64,000 nucleotides of DNA from positions 13,327,001 through 13,391,000 of the forward strand of contig NC_056753.1 of NCBI RefSeq assembly GCF_018687715.1. Reading direction: 5' to 3'. This stretch comes from Carya illinoinensis. Lineage: Eukaryota > Streptophyta > Magnoliopsida > Fagales > Juglandaceae. Below are positions 48,023-58,519 of this stretch, piece by piece. Within the stretch, counting starts at the first letter, position 1, and each line of letters begins with the position of its first letter. The translations under genes were made by a program, and so were the position numbers. A model generated the notes under the pieces. It was not told the DNA's origin. It saw only the letters and a program-made list of their open reading frames with translations, and made no database searches.

Positions 48023-50348
48023 TGCTCTGAGAACCCCATTTTTATCATGACAGATTTTAGGAAGTTCCATTCTATCCTATCGTAAGCTTTGCTCATGTCC
48101 AACTTTAGGGCCATATACTCACTCCTTCTTGTAAACCTAGCCTTCATTGTGTGCAAGGCCTCAAAAGCCACAATTATGTTATTCGTGATTAGTCTTCCAG
48201 GCACAAAAGCTGTTTGTGTGGGGGATATGATGCTAGGCAGGATTCTTTTCAGCCTGTTTGCCAAGGTCTTTGCTATGATCTTGTAGAAGACGTTGCAAAG
48301 ACTTATTGGCCTAAAATCTGTAGCTGAGGTTGGGTTCAACTTCTTAGGTATAAGGGCTATAAATGTTTCATTGATCTTTTCCTCCCATTGTCCACTATTC
48401 AGAGCTTCAAGAGTGGCCTTATAGACTTGGTTACCAACTGTTGACCAGTAGTGTTGATAGAAGACAGCAGGGAAACCATCAGGGCCCGGGGAGCCAATAG
48501 GATTCATGCTAAGGATGGCTTCCCTTACTTCTACTTCAGTGAAGATGGTCGAAAGGCTAGCATTCATCTCTTCAGTTACCACCTGTTTCATTGGGGTGAG
48601 ACACTCTTCTATGCCTGCTGGATGAGAGGTTGAGAAGAGGGACTGGAAATAATCCTGGAAAGCTTGACATATGGAGGTGTGATTTTGGACTTCTTGGCCT
48701 GATTCTGAGAGAATTTTGGTAATTGTATTTGTCTTTTTCCTCTGACTAGAACATTTGTGAAAATACTTAGTGTTACAGTCCCCATCTTTTAGCCAGGCCT
48801 GTTTTGCTCTTTGTTGCCATTTAAGATTTTCTGCATCCATAAGGTCATTAAGTTCTCTTTGGATCAGTTTGATTTCCTCTTGAAGGTCCCCCTTATTATC
48901 TCTCTTTAGTTGGTTCAGTAGCTCACTCTTCTCCTTTATAAGGGTTCCTTGACCCCTAAGTGTGATTCTGCTCCATGATTTTAGTTCCTTTTGATAACAA
49001 GAAAGTCCTTTTAGGGTACTGATCAGGTTGTTAGAGGACCTGGTGGAGGGTTGCCACACTTTTTTGATGATTTCCTCACACATTTCTTGCTGGTCCAGGC
49101 TGACTCGAATCTAAAAATTCTGTTCCTCTTTCTAGTGGGGAATTGGACTGTTTTCTGGACTAGTATGGGACTGTGATCAGATTGAGAACAATCCAAATGA
49201 GTTACAGTGTAGTTGCCAATTAGATTGATCCACAGGTTATTTCCACAAGCCCTGTCGAGTCTTTCCTTTGTGAAATGTCTGCCTTCCCTGTTGTTGGTCT
49301 AGGTGAATCTGCTGCCACTAAATCCCAAATCAAAAAGATTGCAGAAACTGTGAGTCTCCCTGAACTTCACCATCTGCCCATATGGTCTGTTAGAAGCCCC
49401 ATACTTCTCTCTGTGGTGGATGATTTCATTGAAATCACCAAGACACATCCAAGGGGTACTTGAGTTTGGTTTAAGGGCCTTTAGTAGTTCCCAGCTTTCA
49501 TGTCTCCTAGCTGTAACTGGGTGGCCACAGAAGCCTGTAACTTGCCACTTTGTAGGTTCATTGGGGAATTTTATCAAAGCTGAGATATGCCAGGTAGTGT
49601 AGTTTTTGATCTCAGCATTCCATGGTTATTCCATAGTAGAGCTAGGCCCCCACTCCTCCCTCTGCTGTCCACACAGAAACAGTTCTCAAAGCCCAGCTTT
49701 AGCCTAACTCTTTTCATTTTCACACTATCACACTTGGTTTCAGAGAGAAAAACCAAGTTGGGCTGCTTAGTCTTCACCGAAAGGTGGAGTTCATGAACTG
49801 TACGAGGGTTCCCAAGCCCTTGACAGTTCCAGCTCATACAAATCATTTGTTGTGGTGGGGTTACATAGCAGCCTCCACCCTATTGGCTTGAATTAAGCTC
49901 TGATCAAGCTTGAGCTGTGGTTTCATTTTTTTGTTTGTAATAGCTACTCGGGTGCTGACCCTTTCTCTGAGGGGTCTCTTCCCATTTGGTGGGAATGGAG
50001 GATCATTTATCACGTTGGTGACATCAGAAAGAAGTAAAGGAAGGACCCTTGCCTTCCTCTTCCAGGACTTGCATTTCACAGGTTTAACAGTTTCATTTTC
50101 TTTATTTCCCTCGACATGTACTGACAGAGGGGTATTTGGCTTGTGTATTTTTAGATTCATTGTAGTTGAGGTCTCATTAGACAAAGTAGCCATGCCTTTC
50201 GGAAATAGGGATATAGTATGCAGTTGGCTTACCTGTTTTTGAGGGATGTCAAAGTCCTTGTGAAAGCTTTTCTTTGTGTAAAAGGTTCTTGCAAGTTGCT
50301 CTTCCTCTGGTCTTTGGCAGTCTGAGGGGTGCCAAAGTCATCTAAAAG

Positions 50349-51290
50349 CTAGTCCTCCTTGACCTCACGTGGAGGGTTGACTTCCATCAAAACTGCTCCT
50401 TCTGCCAGAGTAGGTTCCTCGGTTGTTGGCTTTGATGTTGACATACCTTCCCCATACCGTGGACTGTTACCTCCTTCCTCCTCCATGTGCCATTGCCAGG
50501 CGAAGCTATGGTGGTCCTGATCCATAGTGCCACCATATTTTTTCAGAAAGACACCTCTTAGAGAGAAGGGGCTAGCTCTCAGCCATTGACCGTATTGAGC
50601 TTTAGTTATGTTCTCTGAATCTCTATTTGGACAACTTCCATTGACGTGCATGAAAAGACCACACTTAAAACAAAACATGGGGAGACGTTCATATTTGAAG
50701 GATAACCAGTATTGTTTGTTTCCAAACTTGAGGAACCGTCCTCTGGGGATCGGCTTTTTAACATTCACTTCAGCTTTGACTCTTAAAAAGCTACCCCATC
50801 CGTAACCATCTGTATCTACTTCAACTTCAAGAATCTTTCCAACTCCCGACCCCACAAGCATGCCTGTTTCCTTGTTCATTCCAGCAAAAGGCAGATTATG
50901 AATTTGGAACCAGAAAGGTTCATGCTGGAACTAGACTTCTGATGTAGTTAAAGCACCCTCAAATTCTTTTAAGCAGACTAGATGACAGTCAAAGGACCAC
51001 GGCCTACCCTTTAATACCTTTTGTTTGTTTGAGACTAACTGCAACTCGATGAGAAACTGGTTGGTGCCCAGATCTTTAAACGTGACCCATCCCTCGGTTT
51101 TCCACATCTTTGACATAGTTTCTTTGAAAGCTTCCTTGTTAGCTGTTCTGTCATTAAGGATCATGGCTGTAAGACATAGTTCTCCTTTTGTAGCAGTTAG
51201 GGACACTGCTTCTTCAGACAGAATGATCTCTTCTTGCTCTTCTTCCGTTAGCTTCAGGGATTCCCAGCTTCTTGTTAAATCTTCCGCCAT
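50349..51290 (-). pseudogene. LINE-2 ORF1, one in-frame stop
   Basis: The ATG at 51290 opens MAEDLTRSWESLKLTEEEQE, the normal start of plant L1 ORF1. DUF4283 follows (VTFKDLGTNQFLIELQLVS, GRPWSFDCHLVCLKEF) and then FWFQIHNLPFAGM and a CCHC-like knuckle (FCFKCGLFMHVNGSCP). A TAG at 50931-50933 stands where a Gln codon would be expected, and the same frame continues beyond it to 50349. The basic C-terminal tail (KCKSWKRKARVLPL, 49861-50193) is in another frame, so at least one frameshift follows. The product would be an RNA-binding protein of the LINE particle. Confidence 0.85.
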
Positions 51291-51373
51291 AGTTACACCC
51301 CTACAGGCCTGCCTTAGAGACAAAACTAGAAACCTGTCAATAGACAGGCCTTCTACTCATACGTGGAGATAAG

Positions 51374-51664
51374 TTGAAAGTCAGACCATTGGGTTTTTTA
51401 ATATTTTAGGGGCAAATCAGATGAATTTGTTCTACAACAAAATAATAGTAGAATTTTATAAATAATAATAAAATAACTTAAATTAGATTATTTTATTAAA
51501 TTTTAAAAATAGAAAAAAAAATTAAATAAATTTATTATAAAATTAAAAAAATATTTAAAATTAATTTGTTAATCTTATTTTTATTTTTAAATTTTAAAAA
51601 AATTGTATTATTTTTATATTTTATTTAAAAGTTTGAAAAAATTATAATTAGAAGGAAAATTCTT
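51374..51664. other. AT-rich intergenic DNA
   Basis: It is mostly A/T with runs of AAATAAATTT-type words. No gene, repeat boundary or signal could be supported. Confidence 0.5.
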
Positions 51665-51822
51665 TACATCATATTATTATCCTACTTGTATCTCACTAAG
51701 TAAGATGTGACATATTTATCACTATTAAATGATAATTTATTTCATACTTTTTTATCATCAAATAGTGATAAATGCGCCACATCATATATAGTAAGATGCA
51801 AGTGAGATGGTGGTGTGGTATA
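51665..51822. mobile_element. Foldback MITE (about 150-160 bp)
   Basis: Arms 51679-51733 and 51754-51808 are inverted copies of one another (about 80% by eye) around a 20-base loop. The shared core is TTTATCACTATT. Almost the whole unit can fold into one hairpin. Outer limits and target duplication are approximate. Confidence 0.65.
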
Positions 51823-52984
51823 TAATATTATTCATTAAATAATAATAAATAAATAAAAGGTTAAATATTTAAATTAAAAAATATCCTGTATTTAAATAAT
51901 ATTTAAAAATAAAATTATAAGAAATTTAAGATGAGATATTTTCAACTCCTCTCAACTTTACTATCATAAGTTTTGATACCGATTGATCTATTTTAAGGAG
52001 CAAGAAACTTTCACGACCTCGCATTGATAAATTTTCGACACTTTGGCTCATTTTTAATTTTTCTAACAAGGATTCGTGAGATTTTCAACCACAACACCTC
52101 ATTTGCAATTAGAATTCAGTTTTAAATAGCTTGGCAAATTGTAATAATCACCGCTCATCAACTCTCATTCAATATGCTTTTATTATTATAATAAAATTCA
52201 AAAATGCTATGGACAACTGAGACCCGTCCCCGCCGCGGCCTCATGTCTGACGTGGCAAAAAAAATAAAACGAGGTCATTTCCGTGGCTTTGGGTCTCAAA
52301 GATAGAAGGGGGTCCTGTGGCTTCATCCCCAAACCAAATTTCATCCATCTTCTTCCCCCCCCCGCCCCCCCAAATTTCAAACGGTGCGAACCCCTCCTCA
52401 TCAACACCGTGTGAACCTCTCCCCGTCTCCATTGCCTGGAATCTCCCCCGAGCTTGGCCTCTCCATCTCATCTCTCTCCCCTTTTGTGCGAGTCTTCTCC
52501 CCCACCATACGAATGACTTACAAACTTGAGTCGTAGTCGAAGAGAAACCCCCTTACGTCTAGATCTACGGCCACGTCACGGTAAGTTTCCAACTAAACCG
52601 TTATTGTACTAGTTATATGCTTAGATCTATGCCATCATTAGACCTTGTACACTGATTTTTGGGTGTTGACTTTATTAACTAGTTTTGTTTTTTTTTTTTT
52701 TTCCTTATGGAGATTTTTGTTCTGTTAATTATTTGGGGAATGTTTGATTTGTTACTTTTGCCCATCAGCTGTTCGTCTTCTCCGTGAAGCCACAGAGCCA
52801 CATACACCAATCACAACACCGGTCTCTCTCTTCGTCTTCTCCATGAAGCTGCAGAGCCACACCCATGAAGCCACTGGTCTTCTCTTCATCTTCTCCACCC
52901 AGATCTGAAATCCCCAAATCCTAACTCTAACCCTAACCCGAAACCCTAACCCTTTCTAAGTTCAAAACTTTAAACACATGACGA
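51823..52984. other. Intergenic DNA with a GC-rich promoter-like stretch
   Basis: From 52220 to 52560 the sequence becomes GC-rich for this window (CCGTCCCCGCCGCGGCC; C-run 52355-52371), like a plant 5' leader. A possible donor, ACGGTAAG, lies near 52577 and is followed by intron-like T-rich DNA. A repeated CGTCTTCTCC(G/A)TGAAGC(C/T) phrase occurs at 52772 and 52832, and a few degenerate CCCTAA words lie at 52930-52957. No coding frame could be tied to it. Confidence 0.35.
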
Positions 52985-53960
52985 CGCCCTCACTAACACC
53001 AGCGAGAGTTTTGTGCTAAGTGTTTTTCTTGAATATTCAAGCTTGTGAGTACTTCTTCTTAACTTCAATCTCTTATATTTTCTTATGCTTTGAGTCTTGT
53101 GTTTATTGGAAGTATGTTGGATATTTTTACTCAAATATCCAGTTTGGATGATGATGTTGAGTTGATGAGGTACACAGTTTGGGTAAAGTTTGGTATGCAT
53201 TGGAAGTTGGTGATAATATGTTGGGTAATCCTTAATATTTCAGTTCTATGGTGTAGTGTTTTGATGTTTATAGAAATTCTTGGTTGGATTTTTGGCATAT
53301 GAGGATTTAATGAAATAGACTTGCATGTTTCTCTAAGTGTTAGAACCAATCCAAGCATAAGATTGTTTGATTAAGTTGTCCTTTTAGCTTTAGAAACATG
53401 AATCCATGGTTTGATTTTATAAACTCTTGTTCATATAGCTTTAATTTATGGTTTGATTTGGATATTTAAAGCTATATTGCTACGGTTTTAGTTGGAGTTT
53501 TGATGTACATGCAAAGAGGTTTGTTTTTATTCCAAGTTTGGAGGATCTTAACTTGTTAGTTTCTTTGATGTTGTGATTTGCTTTGATATGTTGAATATGG
53601 TGATTAGATCAAGTTAGAACTTGCATATGAGCTATAGGGATGTATTATTTCGTGCAATGTATGCATGGAACTTAGGGATTTAGTCATTTTGACAAAGCCA
53701 AGCATGATATGTTTCGGGTCCTAGGAGTTAATATGCAAGCTGATTGTCACATGTTGAGTAAATTGATTTTTGTTGTTTAGTCATGCATATTAGCAACTAA
53801 TATTGAATATCCAATCATATTTAGAGGTTATGCAAAATTTTCTTAGTTTTTGGAGTGTTGATGGTTTCTTTAGGTGATAGTCGATAGAGTTTGCAAAGAA
53901 TTAAGGCCCATTTATGTCAAATTAACCAAAAACAGTCTTTTGATAATGGACATGCACCCT
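52985..53960 (+). mobile_element. Fragment of the LTR-X family
   Basis: It follows 15960-16900 in order and orientation: CAAGCTTGTGAGT, TTATGCTTTGAGTCTTG, GGAAGTATGTTGGATATTT, GGATGATGATGTT, GTGTAGTGTTTTGATGTTTATA, TTTAGCTTTAGAAAC. Similarity fades near 53960. Neither LTR end is present. Confidence 0.75.
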
Positions 53961-54046
53961 TGATTCTTGTCTTGTTTCAGTTTAACATAGACTCAATCGA
54001 ATGAATCAACACTGCTTACTTGCACATTTCTGTGGCTTTCGTCCAG

Positions 54047-54234
54047 ATGTCGCCATCATCATCATCATCAATGGCTTCTACATCGTCTGCTAAACCTACA
54101 AAGGGTCCAAAATTCTGCTTTAGTGAGGTTGAAGCAGCACTGCGATACTCAAATACTGAGAGAAATCCAAGACGACCATTCTTAAGTTGTCCAAAAGTAC
54201 AACACAGAGGTAACTACATAATTTGTAACGTAAA
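54047..54234 (+). pseudogene. GRF-type zinc-finger protein fragment, cut by hAT insertion
   Basis: An ATG at 54047, directly after a CAG that could be a splice acceptor, opens a Ser-rich start (MSPSSSSSMASTSS). Then follows CFSEVEAALRYSNTERNPRRPFLSCPK, the pattern of the first half of a zf-GRF domain. One of the expected N-terminal Cys positions is not in its usual place. The frame runs into the end of the hAT transposon at 54235, so the second half is lost. Such small GRF proteins are common and poorly characterised in plants. Confidence 0.5.
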
Positions 54235-55099
54235 TAGGGGTGTAACGGGTCCGGTTCGGTCCGATTTTGGACAAAATTTAGAACTGAACAGGTAGACACC
54301 GGTTTTACATTTTTCAAAACCAATTACACACCGATTTTACCAGTTTTCTGTTCGGTTCAGTCCAATTTTTCAGTTTTAATAAAATACAAATTTGTCATAA
54401 AAATATCTGTTTATTAAAAAAAACTATTTTAAAAAAATCCTGTTTTATTAAAAATCTATTACTATTTACAAAAATTTTCTTTATAAAAAAAAATATGTTA
54501 TGTAAAAAAAATCTGCTATAAAAAATCTGCTTTGTAAAAAACAATCTGCTATGTAAAGAAAATTCTGCTATAAAAAAATTGCTATAAAACAAAAACTATA
54601 ACAAGAAATCTAGTGTAAAAAAATCTTCTATGAGCCTTTAAATAAAACTGCTACAAAAAACTAAAATCTACAATAAAAAAAATTTTGCTATGAAATAAAA
54701 TAAGTCCAAAAGTCTAAATTACGAGTCCAAAAGTCCAACAAATTACAAGTCCAAATTCTAAAAATCTAAATTACAAGTCCAAAAGTTTAACAAATTACAA
54801 ATCCAAATACCAAAAGTTTAAAGTACAAATCAAAAAGTCCAACAAATTACAAGTTCAAATTAAAAGTCCAAATTACAAATCCAAACAAGAAGTTTAAATT
54901 ATAAGAACATTCAAAAAAAAACTTTACAATTAGAACAAATAGCTATGCATGAAGCCACCAACTCCAATGGTCCATTCAACAAACTTTGCAATTGTATGAA
55001 GATAAATCAAGCAATTAATTTCAATAAAAAGTTAGTAATTATATTAAATGAAAAAAAAAACTTAAGAAAAAATGTTATACAAGTTGTCCTATCTTAAAT

Positions 55100-55350
55100 T
55101 TAATCATCTCCTACCAAAGAAGTATGTCTTGAAGAACTCCCTAGGTCTTCGATGAGCTCTACACAAAAGGGGAAAAAAAAGCATAATAATTCAAACAAAT
55201 TACTAATATGATATACATTTTAAAGACACTATAAGAAAAGGTGGATGATGCTCCACACCTGTATCAAATTTCTCAAACTCCTCAACATCATCCATTACAG
55301 TGCGAATGCTAATCGGGGTAGAAGATGAGCGAAGCCAATTTTGTGTACAA
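55100..55350 (-). pseudogene. hAT transposase, last two exons
   Basis: The minus strand 55350-55259 encodes ICTQNWLRSSSTPISIRTVM followed by DDVEEFEKFDT, the classic end of the hAT dimerisation region. A donor (ACAG before GTGTGG) and an acceptor (TGTAG before AGCTC) define an intron at 55258-55159. The last exon, 55158-55100, adds ELIEDLGSSSRHTSLVGDD and a TAA. Upstream coding sequence is displaced to 63578 by LINE-3. Confidence 0.8.
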
Positions 55351-55670
55351 ATAAAGGTCGGAAAATGCGTCTTTTTTTTTTCTGGAGGGAAACTGATTTT
55401 ATTACGTCATGTTATTTCTAGCATGGCTTTTCATCTTTTTACTGTTTTGCAGATTCCTCAAGTTGTCATAAATAAGATTCATCAAATGATGAATTCGTTC
55501 TTTTGGGGCGAGTTGAATGGGAAGGATAAGAAGAAATGGGTAGCCTGGAAACATATGGGTATGCCTGTGGCAGAAGGCAGTATTGGGGTGAGGTTTCTCC
55601 ATGAGGTTCAGACAGCTTTGCACATGAGGTTTGCCTGGAATCTTCTACGAGATAATTCTCTATGGGTCAA
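55351..55670 (+). pseudogene. LINE-3 ORF2, reverse transcriptase C-terminal part
   Basis: The plus strand encodes SGGKLILLRHVISSMAFHLF, INKIHQMMNSFFWGE and KKWVAWKHMGMPVAEG, ending RFAWNLLRDNSLWV at the LTR element. This is the thumb-side region between the reverse transcriptase and zf-RVT of plant L1 elements. The frame is open to the 55670 junction and continues in phase after 61937. Confidence 0.85.
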
Positions 55671-56864
55671 TGATTGAGCTGAAATATTGCATATTTTAGC
55701 TATTTAAAAACAGTGTATTTTAAATTCATCATGACATTATTATTGGTTTTAAATGGAAAAATGATTAATAAGGATAAATCAAAGTTGTGATTTTAATTGA
55801 TTAAAAGCATGAATTTCTGCTTAAATTCTACCAACTATTGATTACTGTGCATTCTAGTCCATAATTTTTCTTGCTTTCCATTATCATTTGCGTTTGTACC
55901 ATTGTTTTTCTTGTTCTTCATGTTCATAAAGTTTCTTGAGCTATCTTTCCATCTTTTGGGTTCAATCCATGAATCTCAAAAGATAGAAGCACTTCTTGCC
56001 ATCCGTGAATGGAAGTTGCTCAAGCTAATTTTTCATTTGTGTTATTTTGTTGTTGAGTGTTTTCTTTTTTTTTTAATCTCCATCTCCATTTTTCGTGCAT
56101 ACCATGGTTCATTATGTTCATGCCTTGTTCATACTTTGTCTTGAACTTTCCCATCCCTCATTTCCCTCAAAACTCACGGATCCCTTTTTCACACTCAAAT
56201 AAATCCACCAACTCATTTCCAACCTACCTAAATTATACATTAATTGAAAGGCTGCTTGTTTGGCTTAACTTACATCGGTTGGTGCAGCTAAATTAAGGTG
56301 AGGAACATGTGATGGGAAGGAAGAAATCATCAAATGCTGCTGCTGTCCACCAACTGCTGTCCACCGAAATGCTTGAAGTAGAGTGCCATATTCAACAAGA
56401 GAAGTCAGCTGTGAATTGTGATTGGGAGAAGTTTGGTGCCGACTTAATATATAAATATATTGCTGGATGAAAAGAGAAAAGAGAGGTTTGGGATGTGCTG
56501 GAGTTGAAGGGAGACGTGTAGGCCAATGCTGATTGGTTTGAATTTTCTGGAGGTGGAAAGGTGAAGCCGACTGGAGTAATCTGGATTAATTTGATTGAAG
56601 GGGGAATGAATTGTGAGGGAGTTTGGACCGACTAGAAGCAGATATATATATATATATATATTGCTGGACGTAAATAAGAGAGAAAGGGGAGCAGTAGGTG
56701 TGTGAGTGTTGTGTGCTGAAATTGAAAAAAAAAAAAAAAAACAGATTGAATGAATTTTCAACAAGTTAGGCATGAAGAACCGTGTTGGACTTGGTTGATT
56801 GGAATAAAATGAAAGAGAAGAAATGCAAGAGGCGGCAATAAAAGATTAAATACAAGAGGTAGCC

Positions 56865-56992
56865 GAATTAAGGTGTGAATGTAAGATTGAAGTGTGAAAC
56901 TAATTGAGTGTGAATGCAAAAGGTGGCTGAATTAAGGTGTGAATGCAAGATTGAAGTGTGAAACCAATTGAATGTGAGATGCAACTAGACAA
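56865..56992 (+). repeat. 64-bp tandem duplication upstream of the LTR promoter
   Basis: Two units start with GAATTAAGGTGTGAATG at 56865 and 56929 and share AAGATTGAAGTGTGAAAC. They end about 10 bases before the TATA box and are also present in the 3' LTR (from about 60725). Duplicated units just upstream of TATA are typical of LTR enhancers; that role is inferred. Confidence 0.75.
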
Positions 56993-57002
56993 GATGTTCT
57001 GC

Positions 57003-57009
57003 TATAAAA
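57003..57009 (+). promoter_or_regulatory. TATA box of the 5' LTR
   Basis: CTATAAAAGG is followed by GATGCAGTCCGAAGC, and a start site is expected near 57035. The same site in the 3' LTR is 60864-60870. Confidence 0.75.
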
Positions 57010-58074
57010 GGATGCAGTCCGAAGCTTACAAGACACAACTCAAAACTTAGACATCTACAACTTACAACAAACAACTACAATTTTCTGCTTTTGTTATTTC
57101 TTTGTTATGTACTTGAAAGAATTAGCTCCTTTTTGTTTTTGGAAATTTTGTTTCTCCTTTTAGTTTCAATACTTTGTTGTTTTAGAATTTTTTATTAAGT
57201 GTATTAATATTTGTTCTAGAATTTTATTTCATTAAGAGTAATACCTTAATATTAAGTGTGCTATTTTGTTTCATGTAACAAAAGAATTGTTTTAGAAGTT
57301 TTAATCAAGTGTGTTAGTTTGTTTCAAAAAATTGTTTTAGAAGTTCTCATTAATTGTGTTACCTTAATTTATTGCAAGAAATGTTTGGTTGTAAGCTTTT
57401 TTTTTTGTTTTTGATTTTTCTGAAACATCATATGTGAGAAGTTGTTTCCTTTTTGTTTTGAATTTCAATTGAATAGTGAAAGGAAGTTTTCGTTTAGACT
57501 TTTCGTTCTCTATTTTTATTTAACTTCAGTTTAAAGTTTATAGAATACTTTTGAGATATTTTTTTACTTAGAAGTTTGGGTAATTTATTTTCTGTTTACG
57601 TATTTCGTGTTATTTATTTTTCTTATTTCTTTAAGTTTTCATTTAATAGTGATTACAATTGTTATGTGTTATTTTGAGAATTCGTGATTTAATTACAAAG
57701 ATGAATTCTAGAATCTTGGTTTTGGGCATTTTCAATTTTCAGTTTATGTTTTGTCAATTATTTTCTAATTTAGTTTAATGCTTAATTTAGTTTTATTAAT
57801 TTCTGAGTTTAATCTATTAGTCCTTTACATTCCAATTCGACAATCAAAATCAAAAGACATGAATCTAGTCCATGACTAGTACCCTTTTTCATCCATTGCA
57901 CATACCATCATTTTATTTTCTCTTTGTAAAGTTTTTCACATTTTTTCAACGAGTTTAATTTTAAGCAACTTTCCCTGTGGAGACGATCTAGGAATTTATT
58001 CCTAATTATTACACGACATCCTCCTGCACTTGGGATAGCATTAGTGCTACTTATTTTTGAGTGAGTCAAGTTTT

Positions 58075-58092
58075 TGGCGCCGTTGCCGAGGA
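58075..58092 (+). other. Primer-binding site, tRNA-Asp type
   Basis: TGGCGCCGTTGCCGAGGA starts six bases after the 5' LTR. As I recall it, the Athila-type site is TGGCGCCGTTGCCGGGGA, so one base differs. Confidence 0.8.
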
Positions 58093-58213
58093 AAAGTTGT
58101 TTAACTTAAATTTAAACTTGTTATTTTATTTTATTTTTCTCTACCATATTATCTCTGGTTACTCATCTCATTTGCATCGACCACTCATCTCTACCATATT
58201 AGATTGATGTTTC

Positions 58214-58519
58214 ATGTCATGGGTGAGAGACACTTCAAATAGGTTGCTTAGAGTCACATCGAGTGCTGAGAGTAGTATACACAGCTTGGAGATAGATAGC
58301 TCGTCTGTCTTTTCTTTGAGTGAGCCAGGTGACGAAATTGAAATTGAACCAGAAAACATGGCTGCACCTGCACCACGCACTCATGGCGCGGTAGACATTG
58401 TCAATCCGAAGAATGGTAATAGCTTCACTGTCAACGGACAACGTCTAAAGTCATTTCTGAAGGTCTTTGATCCACATGAAGAGATCTTGTTTTTGCAAGA
58501 CCCCAGGGAAGTGTTTTAA
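58214..58519 (+). CDS. Short ORF: gag-leader-like start joined to an integrase-tail-like end (101 aa)
   Basis: The ATG at 58214 opens MSWVRDTSNRLLRVTS. An acidic stretch, LSEPGDEIEIEPENMAAPAP, follows and resembles the N-terminal leader of Athila/Tat gag. From about residue 68 the text changes to VNPKNGNSFTVNGQRLKSFL, which resembles the extreme C-terminus of plant Ty3/gypsy integrase (K.GxxFKVNGQRLK-type). This suggests a deletion from early gag to the end of pol with the frame preserved. It is the only ORF between the LTRs. Whether it is translated is unknown. The family assignment of both halves is from motif memory. Confidence 0.5.
   Translation: MSWVRDTSNRLLRVTSSAESSIHSLEIDSSSVFSLSEPGDEIEIEPENMAAPAPRTHGAVDIVNPKNGNSFTVNGQRLKSFLKVFDPHEEILFLQDPREVF

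Larger units (their letters stand above)
45470..48027. mobile_element. About 2.5-kb insertion in LINE-2, non-coding, with one palindromic DNA-transposon-like end
   Basis: LINE homology is lost at about 48027 and resumes near 45470. The right edge, read inward, is GAGCATTGGCAATGGACTAG, the type of end seen in plant PIF/Harbinger-like elements (inference). No matching left end was found, and the insertion comes with loss of LINE sequence. Inside, plus-strand pieces look spliced: an exon-like stretch ending CTACTTG before GTATGT near 45927, TTATCTCAG before GTGTGGAAGCCGGG near 46806, and TTGCAG before TGACATTAATGGG near 47431. The frames at 46721-46948 and 47475-47684 have no known domain. Confidence 0.5.
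43476..49846 (-). pseudogene. LINE-2 ORF2 (endonuclease, reverse transcriptase, RNase H), broken and interrupted
   Basis: It starts MICMSWNCQGLGNPRTVHEL at 49846. The endonuclease shows FLSETKCD, CLGDFNEI and DCSQSDHSPI, separated by a frameshift near 49620 and a stop after FSGSRFT where Trp would be expected. The 49083-48040 piece runs through FRPISLCNVFYKIIAK to KLDMSKAYDRIEW (motif A) and breaks at KMGF. The frame resumes near 45470 at YERASSQRLNKEKTS, so motif B and FADD are missing. Then follow FWWGQQA, a WRIGDGETVKIWKDRWLP zf-RVT region, and RNase H with LNWDAGLDK and LEGDSLQVV, where the usual Glu is replaced (AKAYAVFQA). It is not functional. Confidence 0.85.
43431..51358 (-). mobile_element. 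Near full-length L1-type LINE (LINE-2 copy) with perfect 15-bp target duplication
   Basis: The direct repeats ATACGTGGAGATAAG at 43416-43430 and 51359-51373 are identical and flank the whole unit. The minus-strand 3' end carries poly(A) (T run 43431-43446). From the 5' end the order is a 68-bp leader, ORF1, endonuclease, reverse transcriptase, zf-RVT, RNase H and tail. The element is interrupted at about 45470-48027 by other DNA that replaces the catalytic centre of the reverse transcriptase. Without the insert the unit is about 5.4 kb, somewhat under the usual 6 kb. Confidence 0.9.
55671..58068 (+). repeat. 5' LTR of the Athila/Tat-like element
   Basis: It runs from TGATTGAGCTGAAAT to GAGTGAGTCA. 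Compared with the 3' LTR it has a shorter TA microsatellite (56641-56660) and lacks a 12-bp duplication (AAGTTAGGCATG) seen near 60613-60632. The hydrophobic open frame at 55902-56144 recurs in the 3' LTR and is a by-product. Confidence 0.95.

Noticed and set aside
52921..52960. CCCTAA-like words resembling plant telomere repeats
   Set aside because: There are only a few degenerate units in a CT-rich leader-like stretch. It is too short and irregular for an interstitial telomere, and similar words occur in the LTRs near 200 and 5110.
55902..56296. Hydrophobic open frames that recur at 59748-60140
   Set aside because: They are LTR sequence. The frame changes between the two LTRs because of a T-run indel, which argues against a conserved protein.
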